From: Streptomyces sp. YS415
Lineage (GTDB): Bacteria; Actinomycetota; Actinomycetes; Streptomycetales; Streptomycetaceae
NCBI RefSeq assembly: GCF_023544665.1
Contig: NZ_JAMJFL010000006.1
Coordinates: forward strand, 1 to 64,000
DNA length: 64,000 bases
Direction of reading: 5' to 3'
The notes under the pieces were generated by a model that was not told where the DNA came from, made no database searches, and saw only the letters and a list, made by a program, of their open reading frames with translations. The position numbers and the translations under genes were made by a program. How positions within the stretch are numbered: position 1 is the stretch's first letter; the number at the start of each line of letters is the position of its first letter. This document shows, piece after piece, positions 41,426-49,493 of the stretch.

Positions 41426-43044
41426 CGGATGTGGGCAGGTACGACGACCGCGGCGGCGGGGCGGGGCATCCGGAGCAGATGGTCCCGGCCGGGCTCGCGC
41501 ACATGCTGGCCCAGCTCGCCGGACCCCACGACTACTGGGACCGGCCCGGCGGGGACTTCGGACCGTTGACGGACGTCTACGCGCTCGGCGCCCAGGCGTC
41601 GCAGCGTGCGAACTCCCTCTACCGCCTGGGTTCCAAGGCCCTGCGGCGAGGCGAACTCGGCCCGGCCGCCGACTGCCTGGGGGCGGCTGCCGAGTGCGGG
41701 CATCCGGGAGCGCTGTTCAAGCTGGCGGCCCTGGCCTGCCGTAGCGGCGGCTCTTGCGAGGACGTGCGGTTCCTGGTGGCGGAGGCGGCCCGGCACGGAC
41801 ACGGGGACGCACGCCTGCTGTTGAGCGCAGCCGACCACGCGGCGCCGGCCGCCACCGCGGAGGACCCGGAGTTCATCGAGGAGATCCGTTCGGCCCTGGG
41901 AGTCCCGCCGTCCCGATCCGGACCAGACCTCGCAGCACAGACATCCGGCGTCGGGGCATCGGGGCCAGGGAAGGAGACTCCAACCGCCGGTGGCTCGGGC
42001 CAAGAGCCGCAGAGATTACGGCACGACACCTGCGTCCCGGCGCGCCCGTATGTGACCACGGGCCAGACGGGGCCACCGCCTGCCGACTCCGCACCAGGGC
42101 TGTGGGCGCCACCGCGGACGTTATGGACCCCGCCTGCCGCCCGGCCGGCCCTCGAACACCAGCCGCGGGAATGGGAATCCGCGCTGCGCGTACTGGATGT
42201 GCTTCACCTCATCCACGGCTCGCAGACCTCCGTCACGGTCGCCGAGGCCGCCCGCACAGCAGGTGTGACAGTCACAGCAGCCGCCGAGCTGATGAGCTGG
42301 CTCAGTGAGAACAGCCTGACCAGCCTCCAGCCCGACGGCAGCTACACCTCCGGACCTCTGATGCAGGCGACCGCCCGTGGCGAGGACGTGCTCCAGCAGG
42401 TCCTGGACCGGCTGCGCGAGGACACCGGAGCCGCGATCTACGTCAGCGCCTACACCGACGGCAACCTCACCGTCACCCACGCCTCCTGTACGGCCGAGGC
42501 CCCGAAGGTCGAGGAGTACGTGCCCTTCCGGGAATGCGCCCATGCCAGCGCGGTCGGCAAGAGCATCCTGTCCCAGTTGTCGCCCGAGGCCCGGGAGGAC
42601 CATCTCTCCCGCTGGCGCCCGGTCTCTCTCACCGCCAGGACCATCACCGACCCGGAGACCCTCTACCGCACACTCGACAAGCACGGCCCCGCAGGATCCC
42701 ACTTCGATGTGATGGAGTACTGCGACACCGACGTATGCGCCGCCATCCCGCTGCCGCTGCCCGGTCAGGCCCGCTGCGTGGCGCTGTCGCTTCCCCTCGC
42801 CGAGCGCCACCGCCTCACCACCGCCGCCCGCATCCTCAGCAACCGCTCCACCGGACTTCTCCTGGCCGTCATCACAGCAGCCGTCCCGCTCGACTCGACC
42901 CCACCAAGCGACCGGACACCCCAGCCCGTCGCCCGCCCCGACGCCCCGCCTCGCACCTCCGGCCTGGGCGCGGGCCTCTTCCTGCCGCCCCGACTCCATG
43001 ACCGGCTCGTCACCCCGGCCCGGTTGTTCATCGGGCGCCCTTGA
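41422..43044 (+). CDS. IclR-like protein with N-terminal helical-repeat region, TTA-containing
   Basis: A 540-residue protein. The N-terminal third (about 1-155) has helical repeats of Sel1/TPR type (SLYRLGSKALRRGELGPAADCLGAAAECGHPGALFKLAALA). A Pro/Gly-rich linker follows. The C-terminal part is an IclR-like winged helix (LHLIHGSQTSVTVAEAARTAGVT) plus effector domain (YVPFRECAHASAVGKSILSQLSPEARE). Two in-frame TTA codons lie at 42016-42018 (Leu199) and 42121-42123 (Leu234), so translation should need the bldA tRNA. It starts at a GTGA overlap with the sigma gene. It may antagonise or assist that sigma factor. I know of no named protein with this layout. Confidence 0.75.
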   Translation: MTDVGRYDDRGGGAGHPEQMVPAGLAHMLAQLAGPHDYWDRPGGDFGPLTDVYALGAQASQRANSLYRLGSKALRRGELGPAADCLGAAAECGHPGALFKLAALACRSGGSCEDVRFLVAEAARHGHGDARLLLSAADHAAPAATAEDPEFIEEIRSALGVPPSRSGPDLAAQTSGVGASGPGKETPTAGGSGQEPQRLRHDTCVPARPYVTTGQTGPPPADSAPGLWAPPRTLWTPPAARPALEHQPREWESALRVLDVLHLIHGSQTSVTVAEAARTAGVTVTAAAELMSWLSENSLTSLQPDGSYTSGPLMQATARGEDVLQQVLDRLREDTGAAIYVSAYTDGNLTVTHASCTAEAPKVEEYVPFRECAHASAVGKSILSQLSPEAREDHLSRWRPVSLTARTITDPETLYRTLDKHGPAGSHFDVMEYCDTDVCAAIPLPLPGQARCVALSLPLAERHRLTTAARILSNRSTGLLLAVITAAVPLDSTPPSDRTPQPVARPDAPPRTSGLGAGLFLPPRLHDRLVTPARLFIGRP

Positions 43045-43073
43045 AGCCCGCCTGCCGTAGATCCCGAACGGTC

Positions 43074-44381
43074 TCAGAAGCTCTGCGGCTGGGTGGGGTG
43101 CGGGAAGACACGTTGGCCTTGCGCGTCGAAGAGCATCAGCGCCCGCAGGTCGACGAGGAGGGGGATGCGGTCACCGGGTCGGCAGCCCGCTGCCTGGCGT
43201 GCGCGGAGGACGAGTTCTCCGACTCCGTAGTGGTCGGGCAGCGGGGGTGCCGGCGGGCTGGGTGGAAGGGGTCGGTGGGGGAGGGAGCCGCGGATGCGGT
43301 GGATGGTGCTGCGGACCGCTTTCAGGAGAGGGCTGCCGTGGCCCTGCTGTTCATCCTGGACGCTCGCCGTGCGGGGGACCTCCGCGGACCGGGCGCCGAC
43401 GGTGACATGGAGCAGGGCTTCGTGGCCCTGGTATTCGACATGGGTCACCTCGGCTGTCAGCGGGCGCTCATAGGGCGTGGGTGTCCCGTTGATGCGCAGT
43501 GCTTCGGGGCGCAGGCCGATGAGGAGCGGCTGGCCTTGCACGACCCGCAGAAGCCGGTGGTCATCTGTCATCCGTTGGGGCAGTACGAGCTTCTGGGCGC
43601 CGAGACTGAGCGTCATGGCGCCGTCGATGGGCGCGTAGAGGGCGCCGTGCACGAGGTTGATGCGCGGTGTGCCCACGAAGGAGGCGACGAAGGCGTTGGC
43701 GGGCAGGTCGTACAGCTCGTCCGGGGCGCCGATCTGCTGCAGGATGCCCTCGCGCAGGACGGCGACGCGGTCGCCCAGTGCCATCGCCTCGGCCTGGTCG
43801 TGGGTGACGTAGACGGTGGTTGCGCCGGTGTGTCGCACCACGGAGAGAATCTCGGTGCGCAGCCGCACGCGCAGGCGTGCGTCGAGGCTGGAGAGCGGTT
43901 CGTCCATGAGGAAGACCGAGGGGCGGCGGATGACGGCGCGGCCCATGGCGACGCGCTGGCGTTCGCCGCCGGACAACTGGGCGGGTGTGCGGCTGAGCAG
44001 CGACCGGATCCCGAGGCGGTCGGCGACGGCGTTCACCGCTTGGGCGACGGTGTGCTCGTCGTGGGCGCGGGCGGCGAGGGGGAAGGCGATGTTCTCGGCG
44101 GCGGTCATGGTGGGGTAGAGGGCGAAGCTCTGGAAGACCATGGCCACGTCCCGTTCGCCGGCCGGCAGGTCGTTGGCGGGTTGCAGGTCGAGGAGAAGTT
44201 CGCCGCTGGTGATGGTCTCGAGCCCTGCGATCATGCGGAGCAGGGTCGATTTCCCGCAGCCGGACGGGCCGAGCAGGACGAGGAACTCGCCGGCTTCGAG
44301 GTGCAGTGAGATGTCGTGGACGGCCCGGTGGCCGCTGGGGTAGGTCTTGCTGAGTCGGTTCAGGGTGATGGTGCTTCCCAC
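43074..44381 (-). CDS. Sugar ABC transporter ATP-binding protein (MalK/MsiK-like)
   Basis: A 435-residue ATPase. Walker A GPSGCGKST (38-46), signature LSGGERQR, Walker B VFLMDEPLS and the H-loop THDQAEA are intact. C-terminal TOBE-type sequence follows. It is about 60 residues longer than MsiK (about 378). The extra is a Pro-rich insert (SLPHRPLPPSPPAPPLPDHYG) near residue 385. GTG 44381 follows AGGAG by 7 bases. Most Streptomyces sugar importers share one distant MsiK, so a local ATPase next to a binding protein and permease operon suggests dedicated energising of that importer. Confidence 0.88.
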   Translation of the reverse strand: MGSTITLNRLSKTYPSGHRAVHDISLHLEAGEFLVLLGPSGCGKSTLLRMIAGLETITSGELLLDLQPANDLPAGERDVAMVFQSFALYPTMTAAENIAFPLAARAHDEHTVAQAVNAVADRLGIRSLLSRTPAQLSGGERQRVAMGRAVIRRPSVFLMDEPLSSLDARLRVRLRTEILSVVRHTGATTVYVTHDQAEAMALGDRVAVLREGILQQIGAPDELYDLPANAFVASFVGTPRINLVHGALYAPIDGAMTLSLGAQKLVLPQRMTDDHRLLRVVQGQPLLIGLRPEALRINGTPTPYERPLTAEVTHVEYQGHEALLHVTVGARSAEVPRTASVQDEQQGHGSPLLKAVRSTIHRIRGSLPHRPLPPSPPAPPLPDHYGVGELVLRARQAAGCRPGDRIPLLVDLRALMLFDAQGQRVFPHPTQPQSF

Positions 44382-44461
44382 GGGTGACTCCTGGGAGGTG
44401 AACGAGGCCCGCAGGGCCGAGCGGCGTGTCCAGTGGCTGGACGGTGGGGCGGTGGCGGGCT

Positions 44462-44986
44462 TCAGCGAGTGAATTCGTCGGCCGTGACAGCCAGACAGGC
44501 GGTCACCAGGACCAGGTTCTTGAGGACGTACTGGCCTTCGAGGGTGGGCATGCCGTGGTGCCACATCTGTCCGGACAGCAGGGCCAGGGAGGTGAAGGCA
44601 CCGGCCATGTGTGCGAAGAACAGGGCCAAGGCGATCCGTAGCAGCAGGCCGGTGACCAGGGTGAGTCCGATCAGCATCTCGGCGGTGCCCAGCAGCGGCA
44701 GGGACACTCGGGAGGGCAGCAGACCGCCGGTGAGCTCTGTCATGGCGGCGGCCGCTATCTCCTCGGCCGGGCTGGCGGCTGGGAAGAGTTTGAGCGCCCC
44801 GAACCAGCAGTAGACGATGCCGACGCTGATGCGCAGCACGGTGATGCTGTGCGCCCGGTAGTACTCGGCCGCGCGCTGTGCGGTGGTCCGGCGGGCTGAG
44901 GAGGTGCGCGTTGTGGGATGGACCGGTTCGGGCAGCAGGCGGCGGTGGTGCCGGGGCTGGGGGGAGGGGGTGTGGGGGTCGAGCAT
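44462..44986 (-). CDS. DoxX-family membrane protein
   Basis: A 174-residue protein with four hydrophobic helices (LRISVGIVYCWFGALKLFP, LLGTAEMLIGLTLVTGLLL, and two more), characteristic of the DoxX/DUF417-like family. The N-terminal 40 residues are hydrophilic and basic. CGGAGGC precedes ATG 44986. The family includes subunits of quinone- or thiosulfate-linked oxidoreductases, and uncharacterised redox membrane proteins. A second DoxX-like gene lies 0.9 kb upstream with the LPMO gene between, which suggests a redox link. Confidence 0.78.
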   Translation of the reverse strand: MLDPHTPSPQPRHHRRLLPEPVHPTTRTSSARRTTAQRAAEYYRAHSITVLRISVGIVYCWFGALKLFPAASPAEEIAAAAMTELTGGLLPSRVSLPLLGTAEMLIGLTLVTGLLLRIALALFFAHMAGAFTSLALLSGQMWHHGMPTLEGQYVLKNLVLVTACLAVTADEFTR

Positions 44987-45048
44987 GGGGGCCTCCGTGC
45001 GGTGCCCGGCCCGGCGTCGGCGGCCGGCCGGTGACGGGAGTGGGTGAA

Positions 45049-45078
45049 GGCCCCGCGAGGTGTGCGCCTCGCGGGGCC
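45049..45078 (-). terminator. Terminator hairpin after the LPMO gene
   Basis: GGCCCCGCGAGG (45049-45060) and CCTCGCGGGGCC (45067-45078) are perfect 12-base arms around TGTGCG. It lies 39 bases downstream of the LPMO stop on its strand and before the DoxX gene start. There is no T-tract. Confidence 0.8.
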
Positions 45079-45117
45079 GGTATGCCGAGGTGCTGGTTCA
45101 GTCGCGTCCGGCGGGCG

Positions 45118-45774
45118 TCAGGTGAAGTTGACGTCGCTGCACAGGAAGTACTTCTGGTCCATGTGCGACGCCTTCCAGACGGTCACCACGACGTGCCGTC
45201 CGCTGTAGCCGGAGGTGCTGACATCCGTGACGTAGTGCGCCTGGTAGGGGTAGCGGCCGGTCCTCTTCACCAGTTCGAGGTCGTTCCAGCCGATGAGCTG
45301 GTACTCGGGGTTGAAGCCCTGCTTGGTGACGTAGACCTCGAGCCAGTCGGCGCCGTGTCGTGCCTCGTCGTAGATGTCGACGGTGAAGTTGGAGCCGATG
45401 CCGGTCGTCTTCCAGGGGCCGGGGCGGTCGAGCGGTCGGTAGTTCGTCTCGCCCTGCCCGCCCGCGCTGCAGATCTGGCCGTCGGGGATGACCTGCTTGT
45501 AGTTGTCGCCGGTGTTGTTGGCGTAGACGGCCTTCCACGCGACGATGGCGTTCTGGTTCTCGTGGTAGGTGCGGTAGCACATGGGGTCCTGCGCCTCGTT
45601 CGGCTCGGCGTAGCCCCAGCGCTGCAGGCAGCCGTAGTTGCGGGTCTCGGGGGTGATGACCGTGCCGTGTGCGGAGGCCGACGGTGCGAGCGGCAGCAGG
45701 CACAGCAGGCTGGTGGCCAGCACGCCGGTACCGAGCGCGGCGCGGCGCGTGGATGTTGCGGGTGTGCGGTTCAT
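45118..45774 (-). CDS. AA10 lytic polysaccharide monooxygenase (Tat-exported)
   Basis: A 218-residue copper enzyme that cleaves crystalline polysaccharide oxidatively. A Tat-like leader (STRRAALGTGVLATSLLCLL) ends at SASA-H, so mature His36 is the N-terminal copper ligand. The second histidine-brace residue is H140 in EARHGADWLEVYVT, and F210 (KYFLC) is the likely axial residue. Several Cys suggest disulfides. It is a single-domain enzyme with no carbohydrate-binding module. GGAGGAAG precedes ATG 45774. Known AA10 substrates are chitin and cellulose; activity on alpha-glucans is not known to me, so its place in this locus is of interest. Confidence 0.9.
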   Translation of the reverse strand: MNRTPATSTRRAALGTGVLATSLLCLLPLAPSASAHGTVITPETRNYGCLQRWGYAEPNEAQDPMCYRTYHENQNAIVAWKAVYANNTGDNYKQVIPDGQICSAGGQGETNYRPLDRPGPWKTTGIGSNFTVDIYDEARHGADWLEVYVTKQGFNPEYQLIGWNDLELVKRTGRYPYQAHYVTDVSTSGYSGRHVVVTVWKASHMDQKYFLCSDVNFT

Positions 45775-45851
45775 GGTGCTCTTCCTCCGGTTGTCGGGGG
45801 ATCGAGGACGGGATCTCCGCCCCCGCATTACGTGCACATGACAGCTTTCGA

Positions 45852-46301
45852 TCAGGTGTCGAGCGTGCCTGCTACCTCCTTGTGCGGGACGGATTGCGCA
45901 TGCCAGCGGCGGGCGAGCAGCGTTGTCACCGGCCAGCGGCCGGGACCGAGAGCGGCGATGAGGAGGAAGGCCCAGCAGAACAGGGCTGCCTTCTCGCCGC
46001 CGTTCTCCAGGGGCAGGAAGCCCTCTGGCTGGTGGTGGACGAAGTACGCGTAGGCCATGGACCCCGAGCACAGCGCCGCGGCTGTGCGGGTGAACAGCCC
46101 GGCAAGAACCAGGGCGCCGCCGGCGAGCTGGATGACCGCGGCCCACCATCCCGGCCATTGCCCTGGCTGTGGTGTCGAGTCGCCCTGGGGTCCGCCCAGC
46201 ACATCGAACAGCGTCGCGGCCCCGTGGCAGGTGAACAGCAGCCCGGTGACCATGCGGAACAGGCCCAGGACGGTGGCTTCGTGGCGTGCGGGAAGTTCCA
46301 C
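45852..46301 (-). CDS. DoxX-family membrane protein
   Basis: A 149-residue protein with four hydrophobic helices (FRMVTGLLFTCHGAATLFDVLGG, AAVIQLAGGALVLAGLFT, and AALFCWAFLLIAALG). The CHG-containing first helix and HHQPEGFLPLENGGEKAALFC are typical of DoxX-type proteins. GTG 46301 follows GGAAGGAG by 8 bases; a longer reading adds unrelated sequence. It sits upstream of the LPMO gene on the same strand and may supply electrons or membrane redox function for the secreted oxidase. Confidence 0.78.
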   Translation of the reverse strand: MELPARHEATVLGLFRMVTGLLFTCHGAATLFDVLGGPQGDSTPQPGQWPGWWAAVIQLAGGALVLAGLFTRTAAALCSGSMAYAYFVHHQPEGFLPLENGGEKAALFCWAFLLIAALGPGRWPVTTLLARRWHAQSVPHKEVAGTLDT

Positions 46302-46378
46302 GAGGGGTGCTCCTTCCAGGGATACCGGAGTGAGGATGGCCGTCGGCGATGCGGGTGCGCCGACGGCCACCGGTCGGG

Positions 46379-48706
46379 TCAGCTGGTCAGCTTCCACTTC
46401 TGGCTGGCCCAGCCTCCGCAGTCCCACAGGTGCAGACGGGCGCCGTCGGCGGTGCTCTGGCCCTCGATGTCCAGGCAGCGGCCGGACTTGAGGTTCTTCA
46501 GGGTGCCGTCGGTCTGGAAGGCCCACTTCTGGCTGTCCCAGGTGCCGCAGTCCCACAGGTGCGCCTTGGTGCCGTTGGCGGTGGCTCCGCCCTCGACGTC
46601 CAGGCACTTGCCGCCGGACTTCAGCTGCTGACCGTCGAGCGCCCAGCTCATCGAGGCCACGTTGGCGCAGGACCACTGCTGGATGGCGGTGCCGTTGGCA
46701 GTGGAGCCGCCGGCGCGGTCGAGGCACTTGGACGTCGCCCCGTTGACGATCTTTCCGCCGGTGACCGGGTCGGGGTCAGGGTTGCCGCCACCGGGACCCC
46801 AGGCGTTCCAGTTGTCCCAGGTCTCGGCATCGAAGCCGAGCCGGCCGAGCTTGTCGGCGCCCCAGTTGGTGCCGGACTTTTGGATGACAGTGCCGCCGAC
46901 GGTGTAGTTCTCCAGCTTCAACCCGCGGCTGTCACGCGTCTCGTTGCCGAGGGTGACCTTCTGTCCGGCGCTGTTGGTGTACCGCTTGAGGAGGCTGACC
47001 TGGGAGGACGGGTCCAGCTGGCTCCACGCGCCGATCTTGAGGTTCTTGACGTGGATGTTCTCGGTGCTGGAGAGGGCGAAGACGCGGATCGCGCAGTTGG
47101 TCATCCCTTCGACGGTGATGTTCTCGAAGGTCATGTTCTTCACCCACGCGTTCGGGTCGGCCTTGGTGGTCGAGCCCATGTCCTCCCAGTGGGAGGAGGA
47201 GTTGAGGATGCAGGTGTTGTACTTGACGTCCTTCCAGTACATGCGGTTGTGGATGACGTGGGTGTTGCTGACCCGGACGTTGTCGATGGTGCGTGGGGTC
47301 CAGCCCCACTGGATGACGGGTCCGTTCTCGTTCTTCCAGACGACGGTGTTATCGATGCTGACGTCGCTGTGGTACATCTTCAGCACGTCGTCGTTGGCGT
47401 TGAAGAACGTGTTCTTCATGGTGCTGCCGCGGTAGAGCTCGATGCCGTCGGTCTGCCAGTACCAGGAGCCGACCTGCTTGTAGTTGTCGACCCGCATGCT
47501 GAAGGTCTGCTCGTCGCCGTAGACCACGAAGGAGTGGTAGGGCGGCTCGTTGATGGTCACGCCCTGCAGGTCCAGGTGCTGCTGGCGGCCCTGCGCCGAC
47601 TGGAATTGCAGCATCTTCACGCAGCTGCTGTGACAGTTCGAGGCGCCCGAGAGGTGGTCGTAGTTGTTGTTGGTGTCCGCCTCGTAGACGTACTGCTCAC
47701 CGGAGAGCACGCCCTGGCCGGTCACCTTGTACAGCCCCTGGCTGTCGTCGGGGAACCGGATGGCGCCCTTCACGTACGCGCCGGGGGCCAGGTACACCCA
47801 CTTGACCTGCTTGGGCAGCAGCGCGTGGTACTTGGAGGTCATGTAGTAGGTGCCGGGCCGGAAGTACACGATCTCCTCGCTGATCGTGTTCAGGTTGGTG
47901 ACCTGGCCCTGCTGCGGGTAGTGGATGGTGCCGGATGCCGACGTCGGTACCAGCCGGTCCTTCTCCGCCCCGGTCGGGGCCGGCTCGGCGAAGATCATCA
48001 TCGAGTTGCGGGGCTCGGTGTGGATGGCCCGGTTGCCGCCGCCGCCCTGCGTGGTCAGCTTGCCGGCGTCGCTGGCGGGGCCGGACATGTCGTTGTACGC
48101 CGTGTACAGCTGCGGGTCGAACTCCACGGAGAACCGGTAACCGGCCGAGCTGAAGGGCACCTTGACGCGCACGGTGTCGGAGTCGACCAGTTCCTTGGCG
48201 AAGTTCAGGCTGCTGGGCTTGATCTTCACCTGGTCGGCGGAGGAGATCGTCTGGCCGGTGCGCAGCGAGACGTCGACCCACGCATCGGCCGTGTACTGGA
48301 AGGACGACCAGCTCATGGTGAGGTTCGCGGACGAGGAGAACTCCGCCCCGTCCTCCTTCGTGTAACCGATCTTGCCCTTGCCGCTGCGCGGGATGCTCAT
48401 GTAGGCGAAGGAGTCGTACTTCGTCGTCGGGGCCGCCGCGGTGGCGACCTGCACGTCGTAGAAAGACGACCGCCGGACCTTGTCGTTCGCCACCGGGCTG
48501 GTGGTGTTGAACTCGTGATTGCTGTGCCACCACGTCTTGAGCTGCGCGCTGTCGGCAGTGGTGACGGTCGCTGCCTCGGCGGCAGCTGCCGCCTGGTGGG
48601 GGAGCGGCCGCGGACTCGCCGTGCTGGCGGGCACGACGGCGCCGGCCAGGGCGAGAGCGAGGCCGGCGGCGAGTGCCGCCAGCCGGCTCAGTCTTGCTGC
48701 GGGCAT
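46379..48706 (-). CDS. Secreted GH49 dextranase/isopullulanase-type enzyme with CBM13
   Basis: A 775-residue secreted enzyme with a Sec-type leader (LSRLAALAAGLALALAGAVV). The catalytic region is a GH49 beta-helix; acidic active-site segments WYWQTDGIEL and NANDDVLKMYH lie near residues 417-440. GH49 enzymes cleave alpha-1,6 bonds in dextran or alpha-1,4 bonds in pullulan. The last about 130 residues are a ricin-B-type CBM13 with three repeats (QQWSC, HLWDCG and HLWDCGGW). A Gly/Pro linker joins the two. It is divergent from a ROK regulator across 0.8 kb. It would release oligosaccharides that the neighbouring importer and alpha-glucosidase use. Confidence 0.88.
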   Translation of the reverse strand: MPAARLSRLAALAAGLALALAGAVVPASTASPRPLPHQAAAAAEAATVTTADSAQLKTWWHSNHEFNTTSPVANDKVRRSSFYDVQVATAAAPTTKYDSFAYMSIPRSGKGKIGYTKEDGAEFSSSANLTMSWSSFQYTADAWVDVSLRTGQTISSADQVKIKPSSLNFAKELVDSDTVRVKVPFSSAGYRFSVEFDPQLYTAYNDMSGPASDAGKLTTQGGGGNRAIHTEPRNSMMIFAEPAPTGAEKDRLVPTSASGTIHYPQQGQVTNLNTISEEIVYFRPGTYYMTSKYHALLPKQVKWVYLAPGAYVKGAIRFPDDSQGLYKVTGQGVLSGEQYVYEADTNNNYDHLSGASNCHSSCVKMLQFQSAQGRQQHLDLQGVTINEPPYHSFVVYGDEQTFSMRVDNYKQVGSWYWQTDGIELYRGSTMKNTFFNANDDVLKMYHSDVSIDNTVVWKNENGPVIQWGWTPRTIDNVRVSNTHVIHNRMYWKDVKYNTCILNSSSHWEDMGSTTKADPNAWVKNMTFENITVEGMTNCAIRVFALSSTENIHVKNLKIGAWSQLDPSSQVSLLKRYTNSAGQKVTLGNETRDSRGLKLENYTVGGTVIQKSGTNWGADKLGRLGFDAETWDNWNAWGPGGGNPDPDPVTGGKIVNGATSKCLDRAGGSTANGTAIQQWSCANVASMSWALDGQQLKSGGKCLDVEGGATANGTKAHLWDCGTWDSQKWAFQTDGTLKNLKSGRCLDIEGQSTADGARLHLWDCGGWASQKWKLTS

Positions 48707-49490
48707 GACGAGATCCTCATTCCGTTGCTGGGGAAGCAGCGCCTGCGGGCGCTGGAGCCTGCCGCGTCCCTGCGCCCGCCCGAGGGGCAGGAGCAGGGCT
48801 GACGGCAGGTGGACGAAGGCTGGGAGCACCGCCGTCCGGCGACCTGCGGTGCTGCAGCCGGATCGGCCACGGGTGTCCGGGCCGCGCGTCGAGGGAGGAG
48901 CTGCGCGGCTTGTCGCGCTCGGACCTCCCTTCGAACCGGTGCTTGATGCATGAGAGGCGTGCGGTCGTCCCGGGGACCGGGACGGGATATGTCTCGGTGA
49001 TCACCCCGGACCTGGGGTGTCCCTTGGATGCGGGGCGGGCAGGCAGGCGGGGAAGCCGGGCAGCGCCGTGCCGGGGCCGTGCGTGCCCCGCCGTCGGTTG
49101 CCGTTCTGCGGTCGCCGGATAACGTCGCGTCATTTCTTCGCGCTGTCAATGAAATGAACAAGATCTCATCCCGAGTTTGCCCGGAGAGGGTCGGGAAGGT
49201 GACAAGAAGTGGGACAAAAGCCCAGCAGCGACCATTGAAGGCCCGGGATCACGGTTATGTAACGCGAAGTTTTCTTCCTTGACGCACGAAATAGCGGGGG
49301 TCAGACTCCTGTCATCCGCAGTCGGCCGCAGTCATCGCAGCGGTCGCCCCGATGAACCGGGAGGCCGTCATGACGGTCGACGCACTCGCCTTACCGACCT
49401 TGGTGTGACGGGTCGGCCTTACAGTCCGACCAGCGGTTCGTCACCGAGCCGACCGATTTCTTCCAGCCGATCACTGCTTCGGAGGCATGT
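48707..49490. other. Divergent regulatory region between the GH49 and ROK genes
   Basis: No full gene is seen in these 784 bases. Contents: TCATTTC-N14-GAAATGA (49130-49157), an inverted repeat that may be an operator; and a 12-codon leader ORF at 49370. The region should hold promoters for both genes. Long leaders of this size often carry regulator sites. Confidence 0.5.
49370..49408 (+). other. Possible 12-codon leader ORF with a TTA codon
   Basis: ATG 49370 follows GGGAGG (49359-49364) by 5 bases and reads MTVDALALPTLV, then TGA. The leucine codon at 49391-49393 is TTA. It lies 86 bases before the ROK gene. If translated, it could couple ROK expression to bldA tRNA supply. It is short enough to be chance. 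Confidence 0.3.
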
Positions 49491-49493
49491 GTG

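Noticed and set aside
46349..48802. 817-codon plus-strand open frame opposite the GH49 gene
   Set aside because: The minus strand encodes GH49 and CBM13 motifs plus a signal peptide; the opposite frame is a shadow.
49130..49157. TCATTTC-N14-GAAATGA as a ROK operator equal to the repeats at 50687
   Set aside because: It does not match the TGACGAC-type repeat, so it was left as an unassigned inverted repeat rather than called a ROK site.
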